DNA from: Tepidanaerobacter acetatoxydans Re1
GTDB taxonomy: Bacteria; Bacillota; Thermosediminibacteria; Thermosediminibacterales; Tepidanaerobacteraceae
Direction of reading: 5' to 3'
DNA length: 64,000 bases
NCBI RefSeq assembly: GCF_000328765.2
Contig: NC_019954.2
Coordinates: 562,501 to 626,500 of the forward strand
Part shown: positions 1 through 8,841 of the stretch, one piece after another
Layout: every line of letters starts with the position of its first letter
Numbering within the stretch: the first letter of the stretch is position 1
Made by a program: the position numbers and the translations under genes
The notes under the pieces: generated by a model
Told to the model about the DNA's origin: nothing
Seen by the model: only the letters and a program-made list of their open reading frames with translations
Databases searched by the model: none

Positions 1-1033
1 TTTATAGATGAACCTGCTCAGATGAAGCTGCTCATTGTGGTGGATAAATTGCTTACAGGTTTTGATGCACCTCCGGCAACATATTTATACATTGACAAAA
101 GCATGAAGGATCATGCCTTATTCCAAGCTATATGCCGTGTAAATCGGCTTGACGGCGATGATAAAGAATATGGTTATATAGTCGATTATATGGATTTATT
201 TAAAAGCCTGCAAAAATCTGTAAAAGATTATACATCAGAAGCCTTTTCAGGCTATGATGAGGAAGATGTTAGAGGGCTACTTAGCGACAGATTGGAAAAA
301 GCTAAAGAGCATTTGGATGAAGCTTTGGAAAAGGTAAAAGCGCTCTGCGAGCCGGTAGAACCTCCTAAAGATACACGTCAGTATATCAGATATTTTTGCT
401 GGGAAAATATTTTTAGAAGCGAAGAAGAACTGAAAGAAAAAGAAGAAAAGCGATTAGCCCTTTATAAGTATACTACTTCGCTAATCAGAGCCTATGCCAA
501 TATTGCAAATGAGATGGAAGAAGCCGGATATACCCCTAAAGAAATAGAAGACATAAAAAATGATGTAAAACATTTTAATACTGTTCGCAGAGAAGTAATG
601 CTTGCAGCAAATGATAATATAGATTTAAAATCCTATGAACCAGCTATGAGACATTTAATTGACAATTGTATAAGTGCAGATGAAAGCAGGCAGATTTCCG
701 CCTTTGAGGATATGACATTGATTGAGTTGATCGTTAATCGCGGAGAAGATTTTATCAAGGAACTGCCGGATGATATAAAAAAAGACAAGGAAACCGCAGC
801 CGAGATTATTGAAAACAATGTGCGCAAACTGATTGTAGAAGAAAAACCTACAAATCCTAAATATTACGAAAATATGTCGGCGCTTTTAGAAGAAGTAATA
901 AGACAAAGAAAAGCAGCGGCAATATCCTATGAAGAATATTTAAAAAAAGTTGTTGAGATAGCCCAAAAGTCAAAGAATCCAGAAACTGCTTCGGATTATC
1001 CCGTTAATATAAATACCAAAGCCAAAAGAGCAG
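1..1033 (+). pseudogene. hsdR: Type I restriction enzyme R subunit, 3' remnant
   Basis: The frame is open from the first base, so the gene starts upstream of the window. About 340 residues read as the C-terminal part of an HsdR motor: LLTGFDAP and QAICRVNR (late helicase motifs) near the start, then the long charged helical region usual in HsdR, ending in PVNINTKAKRA. Intact HsdR proteins continue for several dozen residues after that point. Here the frame changes identity at about 1025-1033, and the peptide that runs on to the stop at 1216-1218 is an out-of-frame reading of the next gene. HsdR is the ATP-driven translocase and nuclease of type I restriction systems. No hsdM or hsdS lies in the window. 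The family call is firm. Loss of function is inferred from the missing end. Confidence 0.85.
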
Positions 1034-1372
1034 AGGCAGAAGGTTTTAAAAGAGTGGTACAGACAAGAACTAAAATCCTTAATCCCCCCGCTCATAGAAA
1101 AGTGGGAGCCGATAATGGGAGTTCATGTCAAGTCCTGGGGAGTAAAATCGATGAAAACCAAATGGGGCAGCTGCAATATAAATGCCGGAAGGATTTGGGT
1201 AAATTTAGAACTTGCTAAGAAAAATCCGGCTTGCCTTGAATATATTATAGTGCATGAAATGGTGCATCTGCTTGAGCGCCTTCACAACAAGCATTTTATT
1301 TCATATATGGATAAATTCCTCCCAAATTGGCGAAGTATCAAGGCGGAATTAAACGGCTTGATTTTTGAATAA
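1025..1372 (+). pseudogene. YgjP-like (DUF45/M48-type) zinc metallopeptidase, C-terminal remnant
   Basis: A second frame takes over where hsdR stops matching its family. It reads KEQRQKVLKEWYRQELK, then KWEPIMGV, MKTKWGSC and the zinc motif HEMVH (1253-1267), ending ELNGLIFE at a TAA. This is the order seen in YgjP-like metallopeptidases, which often sit directly after hsdR in type I restriction operons. The first ~90 residues of the family are absent and the frame joins hsdR without a start codon or ribosome site. An ATG at 1115 could start only a fragment. The simplest reading is a deletion that removed the end of hsdR and the beginning of this gene. The protein is unlikely to be made as an enzyme. 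Confidence 0.75.
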
Positions 1373-1597
1373 AGGTTTACAATCAATCTCGATGCTATCA
1401 TCTCTGTCGGCTATAGAGTAAATTCTGTTCGCGCGACTCAATTTGGAATATGGACTACGAGAAACCCATATAGATATATTATCAGCTCTGGTGCATAAAC
1501 AGAGTTTCTACACTAGAGCCGATTTTAAATTAATGCAAAACAGTGATATCATGTATTATAGCAAAAATTAAAACAGGAAGGTGAAATAATATAAAAT

Positions 1598-2256
1598 AAG
1601 GACACTGCCAGACTAAGATGACTTGTGCTCTGAAAAACTTAAAGGGCTGTATTCCCAACAAAGAAAAGAGAAGATTTCATACTATGGGACTGCATAAACC
1701 CATTGCATACCTAAATAAAGCCGTTAAAAGCGACTTGATAATAGTAGATGGACTGGTAGGAGATTTAAACTTTGAAGAAGGCGGCAATCCTGTTCAAATG
1801 GACAGAATTATCCTGGGGTTTGATCCGGTTTTAGTCGATTCATATGTAGCAAATTTAATGGGATATGATGAAAAAGAGATACCGTACATAAAGATAGCGG
1901 AGCAAATAGGTGTGGGAAACTGCATTGCCTCAAAGGAGCAGGTAAATGAATTGAACGAAAATAATAATACTCAAAAAATACCCTACTCACGTGAAATCGA
2001 AAAACTATCCAAATATGTCAAAGAAAAAGATGCCTGCTCTGCATGCTATGGCAGCTTAATTCATGCTCTTGCAAGACTGGACGAAAAAGGTATTTTAAGA
2101 AGGCTTAAAACAAAACTCTTTATAGGCCAGGGCTACAAGGGAATTAAAGGCGAAGGTATCGGAGTAGGAAACTGCACCAGAGGCTTTACACAGAACGTGC
2201 AAGGATGCCCTCCAACGGCCAAGGATATACTTGAAGTATTAGAAAAAAACCTTTAG
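1598..2256 (+). pseudogene. DUF362 protein, truncated left copy
   Basis: This is a near-identical copy of the last ~220 codons of the gene at 17841-18929. The sequence before it (1591-1597) matches the leader of the intact gene, so the start codon and the first ~143 codons were deleted. The lost 430 bases are not a multiple of three. The first in-frame ATG is at 1618 and has no ribosome site. Differences from the intact copy include LNKAV for LNRAV and NVQGCPP for NVPGCPP. It keeps the cysteine cluster DACSACYG and the C-terminal GNCTRGF. Expression as a useful protein is doubtful. Confidence 0.85.
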
Positions 2257-2275
2257 ATAGGGTTTTTTGCTTTTT
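2243..2275 (+). terminator. Rho-independent terminator after left DUF362 copy
   Basis: AAAAAACC (2244-2251) can pair with GGTTTTTT (2261-2268) around the stop codon, followed by GC and a T-run. The equivalent hairpin in the right copy has the same fold with one base pair exchanged. Confidence 0.7.
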
Positions 2276-2284
2276 AGGGGGGAT

Positions 2285-2317
2285 TTGACTTACTTTTGAA
2301 TATGTTTGTGCTATAAT
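2285..2317 (+). promoter_or_regulatory. Probable promoter of the BREX operon
   Basis: A perfect TATAAT lies at 2312-2317, 38 bases before the brxA start. TTGACT at 2285-2290 is 21 bases upstream, which is too far for a standard -35. TTACTT with 16-base spacing is the alternative. It is the only clear promoter before the eight-gene operon. Confidence 0.5.
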
Positions 2318-2354
2318 AACATTAAGTAAAAGTGGCCCGAAATGAGGTAATACA

Positions 2355-2963
2355 ATGGAAAATAAATGGAAATACAGGACGACAATTAAATCGCAATCAT
2401 TTTTGTATGTAGAGATAAAAAAAGCTGCAAAGCTTGTTTTACAAGGGCAGGATGAATATCAAATCCGAAATAAATCACTTTATGACAATATATTCCAGGT
2501 AAATACTGATGCCAGAAAAGCAGAAATTGCATCAGCTGTTATAACTAGACTAAATGCACTGGATAGATTCTTCATAGAAAAGTTAGTAAATTCTGACATA
2601 CAAACAAGTAAGCTCATAGCAATATATTCTATAATGAAAACTGATAGGCTGTTTTTTGAATTTATGAATGAAGTATATAAAGATAAAATCATACTTGGGG
2701 ATAGATTCATTTTGGACAAGGACTTTAATATATTTTTTGACAGAAAAAAGGAGCAAAGTGCTAAGGTGGCATCCTGGGCGGATTATACCTTTTATAAGCT
2801 TAAGCAGGTAATTTCAAGGATTCTGACCGAATCCGGCCTTGTTAAAAATAAAGGTAAAAAAATAGAAATAGTAAGACCAATTATAGAACATTCTGTCGTA
2901 GATCATTTAAAAGAAATAGGAGATACTGTATATCTTGATATCTTATTAGGTAAACTGGATTAA
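2355..2963 (+). CDS. brxA: BREX protein BrxA (DUF1819)
   Basis: A 202-residue protein of the usual BrxA length and composition, recognised by its KWKYRTTIKSQSF start, the ALDRFFIEKL region, and its place as first gene of a type 1 BREX operon followed by brxB and brxC. BrxA is a small helix-rich protein reported to bind DNA. Its exact task in blocking phage replication is not settled. The ATG at 2355 follows GAGGTAATACA, a weak ribosome site. It is separated from brxB by 26 bases and is very probably cotranscribed with it. Confidence 0.88.
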   Translation: MENKWKYRTTIKSQSFLYVEIKKAAKLVLQGQDEYQIRNKSLYDNIFQVNTDARKAEIASAVITRLNALDRFFIEKLVNSDIQTSKLIAIYSIMKTDRLFFEFMNEVYKDKIILGDRFILDKDFNIFFDRKKEQSAKVASWADYTFYKLKQVISRILTESGLVKNKGKKIEIVRPIIEHSVVDHLKEIGDTVYLDILLGKLD

Positions 2964-2989
2964 ATATTGCGATCGAAAGGAGGCAGGCT

Positions 2990-3577
2990 GTGGCTACAAC
3001 AAAAGAAAGACTTGATAAAATACTTCCTGCAATAACCAAAAAATCTTTTAGGGAAAACAAAGGTCTTGGAAATGAGATTGGGTACTATATTTTTGACTAT
3101 GAACCTCAACATGAGATGTTGGTAAGGGATTATATCAATTTTTTAAAGGACAAAGTAAATAGTGGGAACTATGGATTTAAAATAAAAGAATTCGATTTAT
3201 ATGAAATAATGTTAGAAATTCTTGACTCAAAAGGATATCTCGAAAAAAATTTCGAAATGGAACGAAAAAAGGGAAGTGAATATGTATTTAATGCTGCCAA
3301 AAAGGCTTTAAGACTTACAACTGCTAATGATTTAATCATCAAATACATAAAGGATCGAGTTGAAGAAGACGACATAATTTTTTTAACAGGAGTAGGCAAG
3401 GCTTGGCCTATTATACGTTCTCATACTATACTCAACAACTTGCATCCGGTAGTGGATGAAATCCCGCTGGTTATGTTTTTCCCAGGGACCTATGATGGTG
3501 GTTCTCTTGTTTTGCTTGATGAGGTTAAAGATGATAATTACTACAGGGCCTTTAGATTTATTGACGAATATCAGTAA
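2990..3577 (+). CDS. brxB: BREX protein BrxB (DUF1788)
   Basis: 195 residues. The start is a GTG at 2990, chosen because AAAGGAGG lies about six bases upstream. The sequence matches the DUF1788/BrxB family: RLDKILPAI at the start, FLTGVGKAWPIIRSHTILNNL in the middle, and a C-terminal VMFFPGTYDGGSLVLLDEV segment. BrxB is a core component of type 1 BREX with no known enzymatic activity. It lies between brxA and brxC, 15 bases before the latter. Confidence 0.88.
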   Translation: MATTKERLDKILPAITKKSFRENKGLGNEIGYYIFDYEPQHEMLVRDYINFLKDKVNSGNYGFKIKEFDLYEIMLEILDSKGYLEKNFEMERKKGSEYVFNAAKKALRLTTANDLIIKYIKDRVEEDDIIFLTGVGKAWPIIRSHTILNNLHPVVDEIPLVMFFPGTYDGGSLVLLDEVKDDNYYRAFRFIDEYQ

Positions 3578-3592
3578 ATTGGGGGAGAGTAT

Positions 3593-6500
3593 ATGAAAAT
3601 CAAGGATATGTTTTATAAAGATATTACCAGAGATATTAAAGGTGTCATCAAAATTGGTCAAAATGACGATGAAAACATATATCAAGAATTAGAAGAATAT
3701 GTAGTAACTCAAGAACTGTCAAAACACTTTGACGATTTTTTCAAAAACTATAAAAAAAGCATACTGGGTTATACGGATAAAATGGGTGTCTGGATTTCAG
3801 GTTTTTTTGGTAGCGGTAAATCTCACTTTTTAAAAATATTATCATATTTGCTGGAAAACAAAGAAGTTGAAGGTAAAAAAGCTATTACATATTTTAATGA
3901 TAAAATACAAGACCCAATGGTCTTGGCAGACATGAAACTTGCCGGAGAAACTCCTACAGATGTTATCTTATTTAATATTGATTCTAAGAGCGACTCTGAT
4001 TCAAAGGCAAATAAGGATGCCATTGTAAAAGTATTTATGCGAGTTTTTTATGATATGCAGGGTTTTTGCGGTTCCATTCCATGGGTAGCCGATTTGGAAC
4101 GACAAATGACTTTAGATGGGACTTATGATAACTTCAAAGCAGCTTTTAAAGAAATATCAGGCAGAGAATGGGTTGATGCAAGAGAAGATTTTTATTATGA
4201 AGAGGACGCAATAATCGAGGCACTTGCAAAATCAACCAAAATGAGTAAAGAAGCAGCCAGAAACTGGTACAACAAAGCTGAAGAAAACTACACTTTAAGT
4301 GTTGATAAATTTGCCAAAAGAGTTAGAGAATATATTGAAAGTAAAGGTAACAATCATCATGTGGTATTTCTCGTAGATGAAATGGGCCAATATATAGGTG
4401 ATGATTCTGACCTTATGTTAAATCTACAGACTGTAGTGGAAGATTTGGGAACCGAATGTGGGGGAAAGGCCTGGGTTATAGTAACAAGTCAACAGGATAT
4501 CGATTCTATGACAAATATGAAAGGCACAAAACGCAATGACTTCTCCAAAATTCAGGGCAGATTTGATACTCGACTTTCACTTTCCAGTGCCAATGTAGAT
4601 GAAGTTATAAAACGAAGGATTTTATTAAAAAACGATGTTGGGAAAGACACTCTAAAACTATTATATGAGAATAAAAGTTCAGTAATAAAAAATCTCATCA
4701 CATTTTCAGCAAATACACCTGAGAAGAAGATATATACAGATGCACAAGATTTTACAGAGGTTTATCCTTTTATTCCCTATCAATTTAAATTGATGCAGGA
4801 GGTTCTTACTTCGGTTCGTATCCACGGTTCATCGGGGAAACACCTATCAGAAGGTGAGCGTTCCATGTTAAGTGCTTTTCAGGAGTCCTGTATCCGCTTT
4901 GCTGACGAAGAAGCAGGAGCCCTTATACCCTTTTATGCTTTTTATGATACGATTGAAACCTTTTTAGATTCGGGAATAAAAACGGTAATATACCATGCTC
5001 AAAAAAATGAAAGATTAAAACCCTTTGATGTGGAATTATTGAAAGTGCTTTTCATGACAAGGTATGTAAAAGAAATTCCCACCAATATTGAAAATCTTAC
5101 AACTCTTATGATTAGCCACATAGATGATGACAAATTGGAACTAAAAAAGGAAGTTGAGAATTCACTAAAACGTTTAATAAGAGAAACCCTTGTTCAAAAA
5201 AGCGGGGATGAATATATATTTCTGACATACGAAGAACAGGATATTAATAGGGAAATCAAAAGCATCAATGTTGAAATGGCCGAAACAATTAGAAAGATAT
5301 CGGAAATAATCTTTGAAGATATTTTTCCTGAGAAAAAATATAAATACTCTCAGCAATATAATTTTCCTTTTAATCAAAATGTCGATGACAGATTATACAG
5401 AGGAAGTCAGGCTAATGATATTGGCGTAAAAATCATAACGCCTTACTATGAAACACAAGTAGAGCTGACGAGTCAAGCACTTAAGCTCATGTCATCCGGA
5501 GAAAATAATTTAATAATAAAACTACCTCAAGATACTACTTTTCTTGAAGAAATGGAAGAAGTATTAAGGATTGAAACTTTTCTCCGTCAAACAGGGGGAA
5601 GCACATCAACGGCAGAAATTGAAGACATCAAAGATAGAAAGAGAAGAGAGGCAGCCGACGGTCTGACTAGAGTGCGAGAGCTCATTGAAGAAGCACTGAA
5701 ATCCGCAGAGATGTATGCTAATTCACAGAAACTCGATATCAGAGAAAAAAATCCCATCGACAGAATAAATGAAGGCTTAAAAATCTTGGTAGAAAGCATA
5801 TATCATAAACTTCATTATATAGATAATTTTATAGATTCTCCCAGAGATATTGAAAATATACTGACACATAATATAGTCCAAGTGTCCTTAGAAGAAGAGA
5901 GAGATAACAAATTAGCCCTAAATGAAGTGGCAAATCATGTAGAAAGAAATACATTAAGAAATATACCCGTAACCATGCGCTCCATATTAAATCATTTTTC
6001 GAAAGCTCCTTATGGTTGGAATGAATTAGACATCGAAGGTCTTGTTGCAAAACTCTTCAAAGAACAAGAGATTAAACTTCAACTTAACAGTAAATATCTA
6101 AACATTGAAGACAAGAACCTGATAAATTATTTAACTAAAAGGGACTACGCTGAACGTTTGTTGATAGAAAAAAGAATAAAGGTTCCTCCTTTTCAGATAA
6201 CCAATGCGAAAAATTTATGTCAGCAACTTTTTGGCATAATAGCTCTTCCAAATGATGAAGATGGCATTATGCGAGAACTTGATAAACTTATTGAAACAGA
6301 AAGCTACAAAATTGAAAGACTCCTTGAAGAATATAATACTGCACCTTATCCAGGTGAAGATATATTAAAAAAAGGCTTAACATTATTTAAAAAATTATTA
6401 TCTATAGATGATGCCAAGGAATTTTTCGACACTCTATATCAAGACAAGGATGATCTGCTGGAATATGCGGATTATTCTCCGGAAGTCAAAAACTTCTTTA

Positions 6501-7159
6501 ACAAAGATGGAAAACAAAGAGAGATTTTTGATGATGCTCTTGCTAAAATAAAAATTTATGAAAAAAACAAAGATTATCTAACAAATCCCGTTATAGCAAA
6601 ATATATACAGGATATAAAGTCCATAGTAAACATGAAAGAACCCTATAATGACATACCCAGACTACCGGATTTAATTGAAAAATTTAATACTGAGTTTGCT
6701 AAATTATTGGAGAAAGAGAGCAAGCCTATCAAAACTTCTATAGAAGAAAGTCGCGACAAAGTTATAGAAGAACTTGCTTTATGCGATTTTGGGTATAAAT
6801 ATACTGCAAAATTCAAAAATAGTTTTGATGATTTATTAAATACCTTAGAACATTCTAACAACCTTGCAGAGATTTATGGGCTGACACAATTAAGTGAAAC
6901 ACTAAAAATTCGATGCCTCAATACAATACAAAAAGAGCTTGAATCAAGAAAGACCGAACCAACACATTCTGGACCGCTCTGCGGTGGAGAAGGAGGGACG
7001 CCATACAAAGTTAGAAAGACTGTAAACGTTAGCCTTGCCAGTATACTGCCGAGAACTAGGACTATTGAATCCCAAAGAGATATAGATAATTTATTGGCTG
7101 AAATAAAGGAAAAACTAGAAAGCAAATTAGACGAAGAGACTATAATCAAATTGGTTTAA
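3593..7159 (+). CDS. brxC: BREX ATPase BrxC
   Basis: 1,188 residues, the normal size for BrxC. The P-loop GFFGSGKSHF is near residue 70 and a Walker B-like VVFLVDEMGQ near residue 256. A long helical C-terminal half follows. In type 1 BREX this large AAA-type ATPase is needed for both defence and host methylation, probably acting with PglX and PglZ. The ATG at 3593 follows GGGGGAGAG. The gene appears intact through all domains. The C-terminal end is followed after 22 bases by the broken helicase gene, an insertion relative to the common brxC-pglX order. Confidence 0.93.
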   Translation: MKIKDMFYKDITRDIKGVIKIGQNDDENIYQELEEYVVTQELSKHFDDFFKNYKKSILGYTDKMGVWISGFFGSGKSHFLKILSYLLENKEVEGKKAITYFNDKIQDPMVLADMKLAGETPTDVILFNIDSKSDSDSKANKDAIVKVFMRVFYDMQGFCGSIPWVADLERQMTLDGTYDNFKAAFKEISGREWVDAREDFYYEEDAIIEALAKSTKMSKEAARNWYNKAEENYTLSVDKFAKRVREYIESKGNNHHVVFLVDEMGQYIGDDSDLMLNLQTVVEDLGTECGGKAWVIVTSQQDIDSMTNMKGTKRNDFSKIQGRFDTRLSLSSANVDEVIKRRILLKNDVGKDTLKLLYENKSSVIKNLITFSANTPEKKIYTDAQDFTEVYPFIPYQFKLMQEVLTSVRIHGSSGKHLSEGERSMLSAFQESCIRFADEEAGALIPFYAFYDTIETFLDSGIKTVIYHAQKNERLKPFDVELLKVLFMTRYVKEIPTNIENLTTLMISHIDDDKLELKKEVENSLKRLIRETLVQKSGDEYIFLTYEEQDINREIKSINVEMAETIRKISEIIFEDIFPEKKYKYSQQYNFPFNQNVDDRLYRGSQANDIGVKIITPYYETQVELTSQALKLMSSGENNLIIKLPQDTTFLEEMEEVLRIETFLRQTGGSTSTAEIEDIKDRKRREAADGLTRVRELIEEALKSAEMYANSQKLDIREKNPIDRINEGLKILVESIYHKLHYIDNFIDSPRDIENILTHNIVQVSLEEERDNKLALNEVANHVERNTLRNIPVTMRSILNHFSKAPYGWNELDIEGLVAKLFKEQEIKLQLNSKYLNIEDKNLINYLTKRDYAERLLIEKRIKVPPFQITNAKNLCQQLFGIIALPNDEDGIMRELDKLIETESYKIERLLEEYNTAPYPGEDILKKGLTLFKKLLSIDDAKEFFDTLYQDKDDLLEYADYSPEVKNFFNKDGKQREIFDDALAKIKIYEKNKDYLTNPVIAKYIQDIKSIVNMKEPYNDIPRLPDLIEKFNTEFAKLLEKESKPIKTSIEESRDKVIEELALCDFGYKYTAKFKNSFDDLLNTLEHSNNLAEIYGLTQLSETLKIRCLNTIQKELESRKTEPTHSGPLCGGEGGTPYKVRKTVNVSLASILPRTRTIESQRDIDNLLAEIKEKLESKLDEETIIKLV

Positions 7160-7181
7160 GAAAACCGAGGAGGTTAGAGTA

Positions 7182-7756
7182 ATGCGGGATAAGGGATTGG
7201 AACTATTAAAAAGGATTCTCGGCAGGGATGCCAATTTTCGTAAGGGCCAGTGGGAAGCAATAGAATCTGTATTAAACAGTAAAAAAACTTTAGTAGTGCA
7301 AAAAACCGGTTGGGGAAATATGTAAGACAAGATAAATATGAGAAGAACTACTTTAGGGATGAATTGGTAGATGCAAGCGTAGAATTAATAAAAAACAATT
7401 GGGACAAAGAAAGTGAACCTACATGGGTAACTTCAATACCATCTCTTAGAAGGCCGGAACTCGTAAAGAGCTTTGCGCAAAGATTGGCGGCAAAATTGGG
7501 GTTGCCATATTATGATGTGATAAAAAAGAAAAAGGATACCCCTCAACAAAAGACAATGGAGAACAGCTTTTACCAGAGCAAAAATGCCTTAGATGGGTTT
7601 GAGATAAAAGGGCAAATTTCAAATAATCCTGTATTGCTGGTAGATGATATGATTGACTCCGGATGGACTATAACTGTATGTAGTGTTCTTTTAAAGAGAG
7701 CGGGTTCAGGAGATGTCTATCCATTTGCCCTTGCATCAACATCAAAGTTAAGTTAG
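7182..7756 (+). pseudogene. RecQ-type helicase fused to phosphoribosyltransferase, internally deleted
   Basis: An ATG at 7182 behind GAGGAGG opens a frame reading FRKGQWEAIESVL and VVQKTGWG, the N-terminal Q-motif and start of Walker A of a RecQ-like helicase, then stops at 7323-7325. From about 7310 another frame reads GKYVRQDKY, then PTWVTSIPSLRRPELV and PVLLVDDMIDSGWT, a phosphoribosyltransferase domain with its PRPP-binding acidic pair, ending at 7756. In intact relatives I know these are the two ends of one protein of roughly 700 residues. The whole helicase core is missing and the frames are out of phase at a GGGGAAA junction. The C-terminal domain might still be made from the TTG at 7310, but there is no ribosome site. 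Identity is good and function doubtful. Confidence 0.75.
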
Positions 7757-7768
7757 AAGGTGAAAAGA

Positions 7769-8800
7769 TTGAACAATTTATCGGAAGATAGTTTAGCTAC
7801 TCTTTTAATATACTCGAATTTAGTAATCAATAGTAAAGAAAAAAATATAAGACCATATACTCTAAAGCAGTGGAATACTTTAGTAGATCGTTTAATTAAC
7901 TCCTCTCTACGAAGGCCTGCAGCATTTTTCCACACCGATGAAGAAGATTGGGCAAGAGAGTTGTATCTCAGTCCCGCAGAAACATACAGATTGAAACAAT
8001 TGCTTTCGAATGCGGGTCAACTGGGGATCGAGTTAGATAACTTAAGCAATATGGGTATTGGTGTAACGACTAGAGCAGAAGGAAACTATCCTAAACGGTT
8101 AAAAGCTATTTTAAAGAAAAAAAGCCCACCAATTATATTTTATTGTGGCGATATAAACATAGCAAATAATAAAGGTGTGGCTATAGTAGGCTCAAGGGAT
8201 GTAGACAGCCATGGGCTGGTTGCTACACATAAAATAGCTCAAAAATGTGTATTGGAAGGATTTAGCATCATTTCAGGTGGTGCAAAAGGCGTAGATACTG
8301 CGGCTCAGAATGCTGCTTTACAGAGTAACGGGAAAGCAGTGGCTTTTATTGCCGATAGTATGATACAGAGAATAAAGAAAAAAGAAATCAGAGAAAAAAT
8401 AATTAGTGGCGATTTACTGATACTATCCGCTGTAAACCCGAAATCACGGTTTACGATATATTCTGCAATGGAGAGAAACAAGTATATTTATGCATTATCT
8501 AGGTATGCAATAGTAATATCATCAGATTTGAACAAAGGCGGTACTTGGACCGGTGCCACAGAAAATATAAAAAATCAATGGGTACCGCTTTTTGTGAGAA
8601 AAGAAGACAATATTCCTGAGGGTAATAAGGAACTATTAAAAATTGGGGCCAAGCCAATAGATTCAATGGTTTATGAAGATGAGCGCATAAGTATTAAAGA
8701 TTGGTTCGATGAGAATGCTGTTTCAAAAAATAATCATATAGAATATGAGCAGCTTAATCTAACTAGCTTTGAAAATGCAATTATAAGAGAAGACGGTTAA
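7769..8800 (+). CDS. DprA-like Rossmann-fold protein in a defence operon
   Basis: About 343 residues. GAAGGTG at 7757-7763 points to the TTG at 7769 rather than the GTG at 7760, which lies inside that ribosome site. The core is DprA-like: AEGNYPKRL and PPIIFYCG, then AIVGSRDVD near residue 136 and SGGAKGVDTAA near residue 168, and later SRYAIVISSDLNKGGTWTGA. Classical DprA loads RecA on incoming single-stranded DNA. The N-terminal ~100 residues and the position between brxC and pglX suggest a defence-associated paralogue and not the competence gene. Its upstream partner, the RecQ/phosphoribosyltransferase gene, is broken. The fold is certain. The role is inferred from the neighbours. Confidence 0.8.
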   Translation: MNNLSEDSLATLLIYSNLVINSKEKNIRPYTLKQWNTLVDRLINSSLRRPAAFFHTDEEDWARELYLSPAETYRLKQLLSNAGQLGIELDNLSNMGIGVTTRAEGNYPKRLKAILKKKSPPIIFYCGDINIANNKGVAIVGSRDVDSHGLVATHKIAQKCVLEGFSIISGGAKGVDTAAQNAALQSNGKAVAFIADSMIQRIKKKEIREKIISGDLLILSAVNPKSRFTIYSAMERNKYIYALSRYAIVISSDLNKGGTWTGATENIKNQWVPLFVRKEDNIPEGNKELLKIGAKPIDSMVYEDERISIKDWFDENAVSKNNHIEYEQLNLTSFENAIIREDG

Positions 8801-8841
8801 TATAAAAAAATTTCAGTTATCGCAAGATGTAGGGGGTTACC

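Larger units (their letters stand above)
1385..2280 (+). repeat. Direct repeat, left copy (RhuM remnant plus DUF362 3' part)
   Basis: Positions 1385-1597 match 17627-17840, and 1598-2256 match 18271-18929 almost base for base. Only a few substitutions were noticed when the two were read side by side. The left copy lacks the 430 bases corresponding to 17841-18270. Its first ~70 bases encode NLDAIISVGYRVNSVRATQF, a piece of a RhuM-like protein that is longer in the right copy. The two copies bracket the BREX genes in the same orientation. Confidence 0.9.

Noticed and set aside
7769-8800. Competence DprA
   Set aside because: There are no competence neighbours, and the gene lies inside BREX with a defence-type helicase partner.
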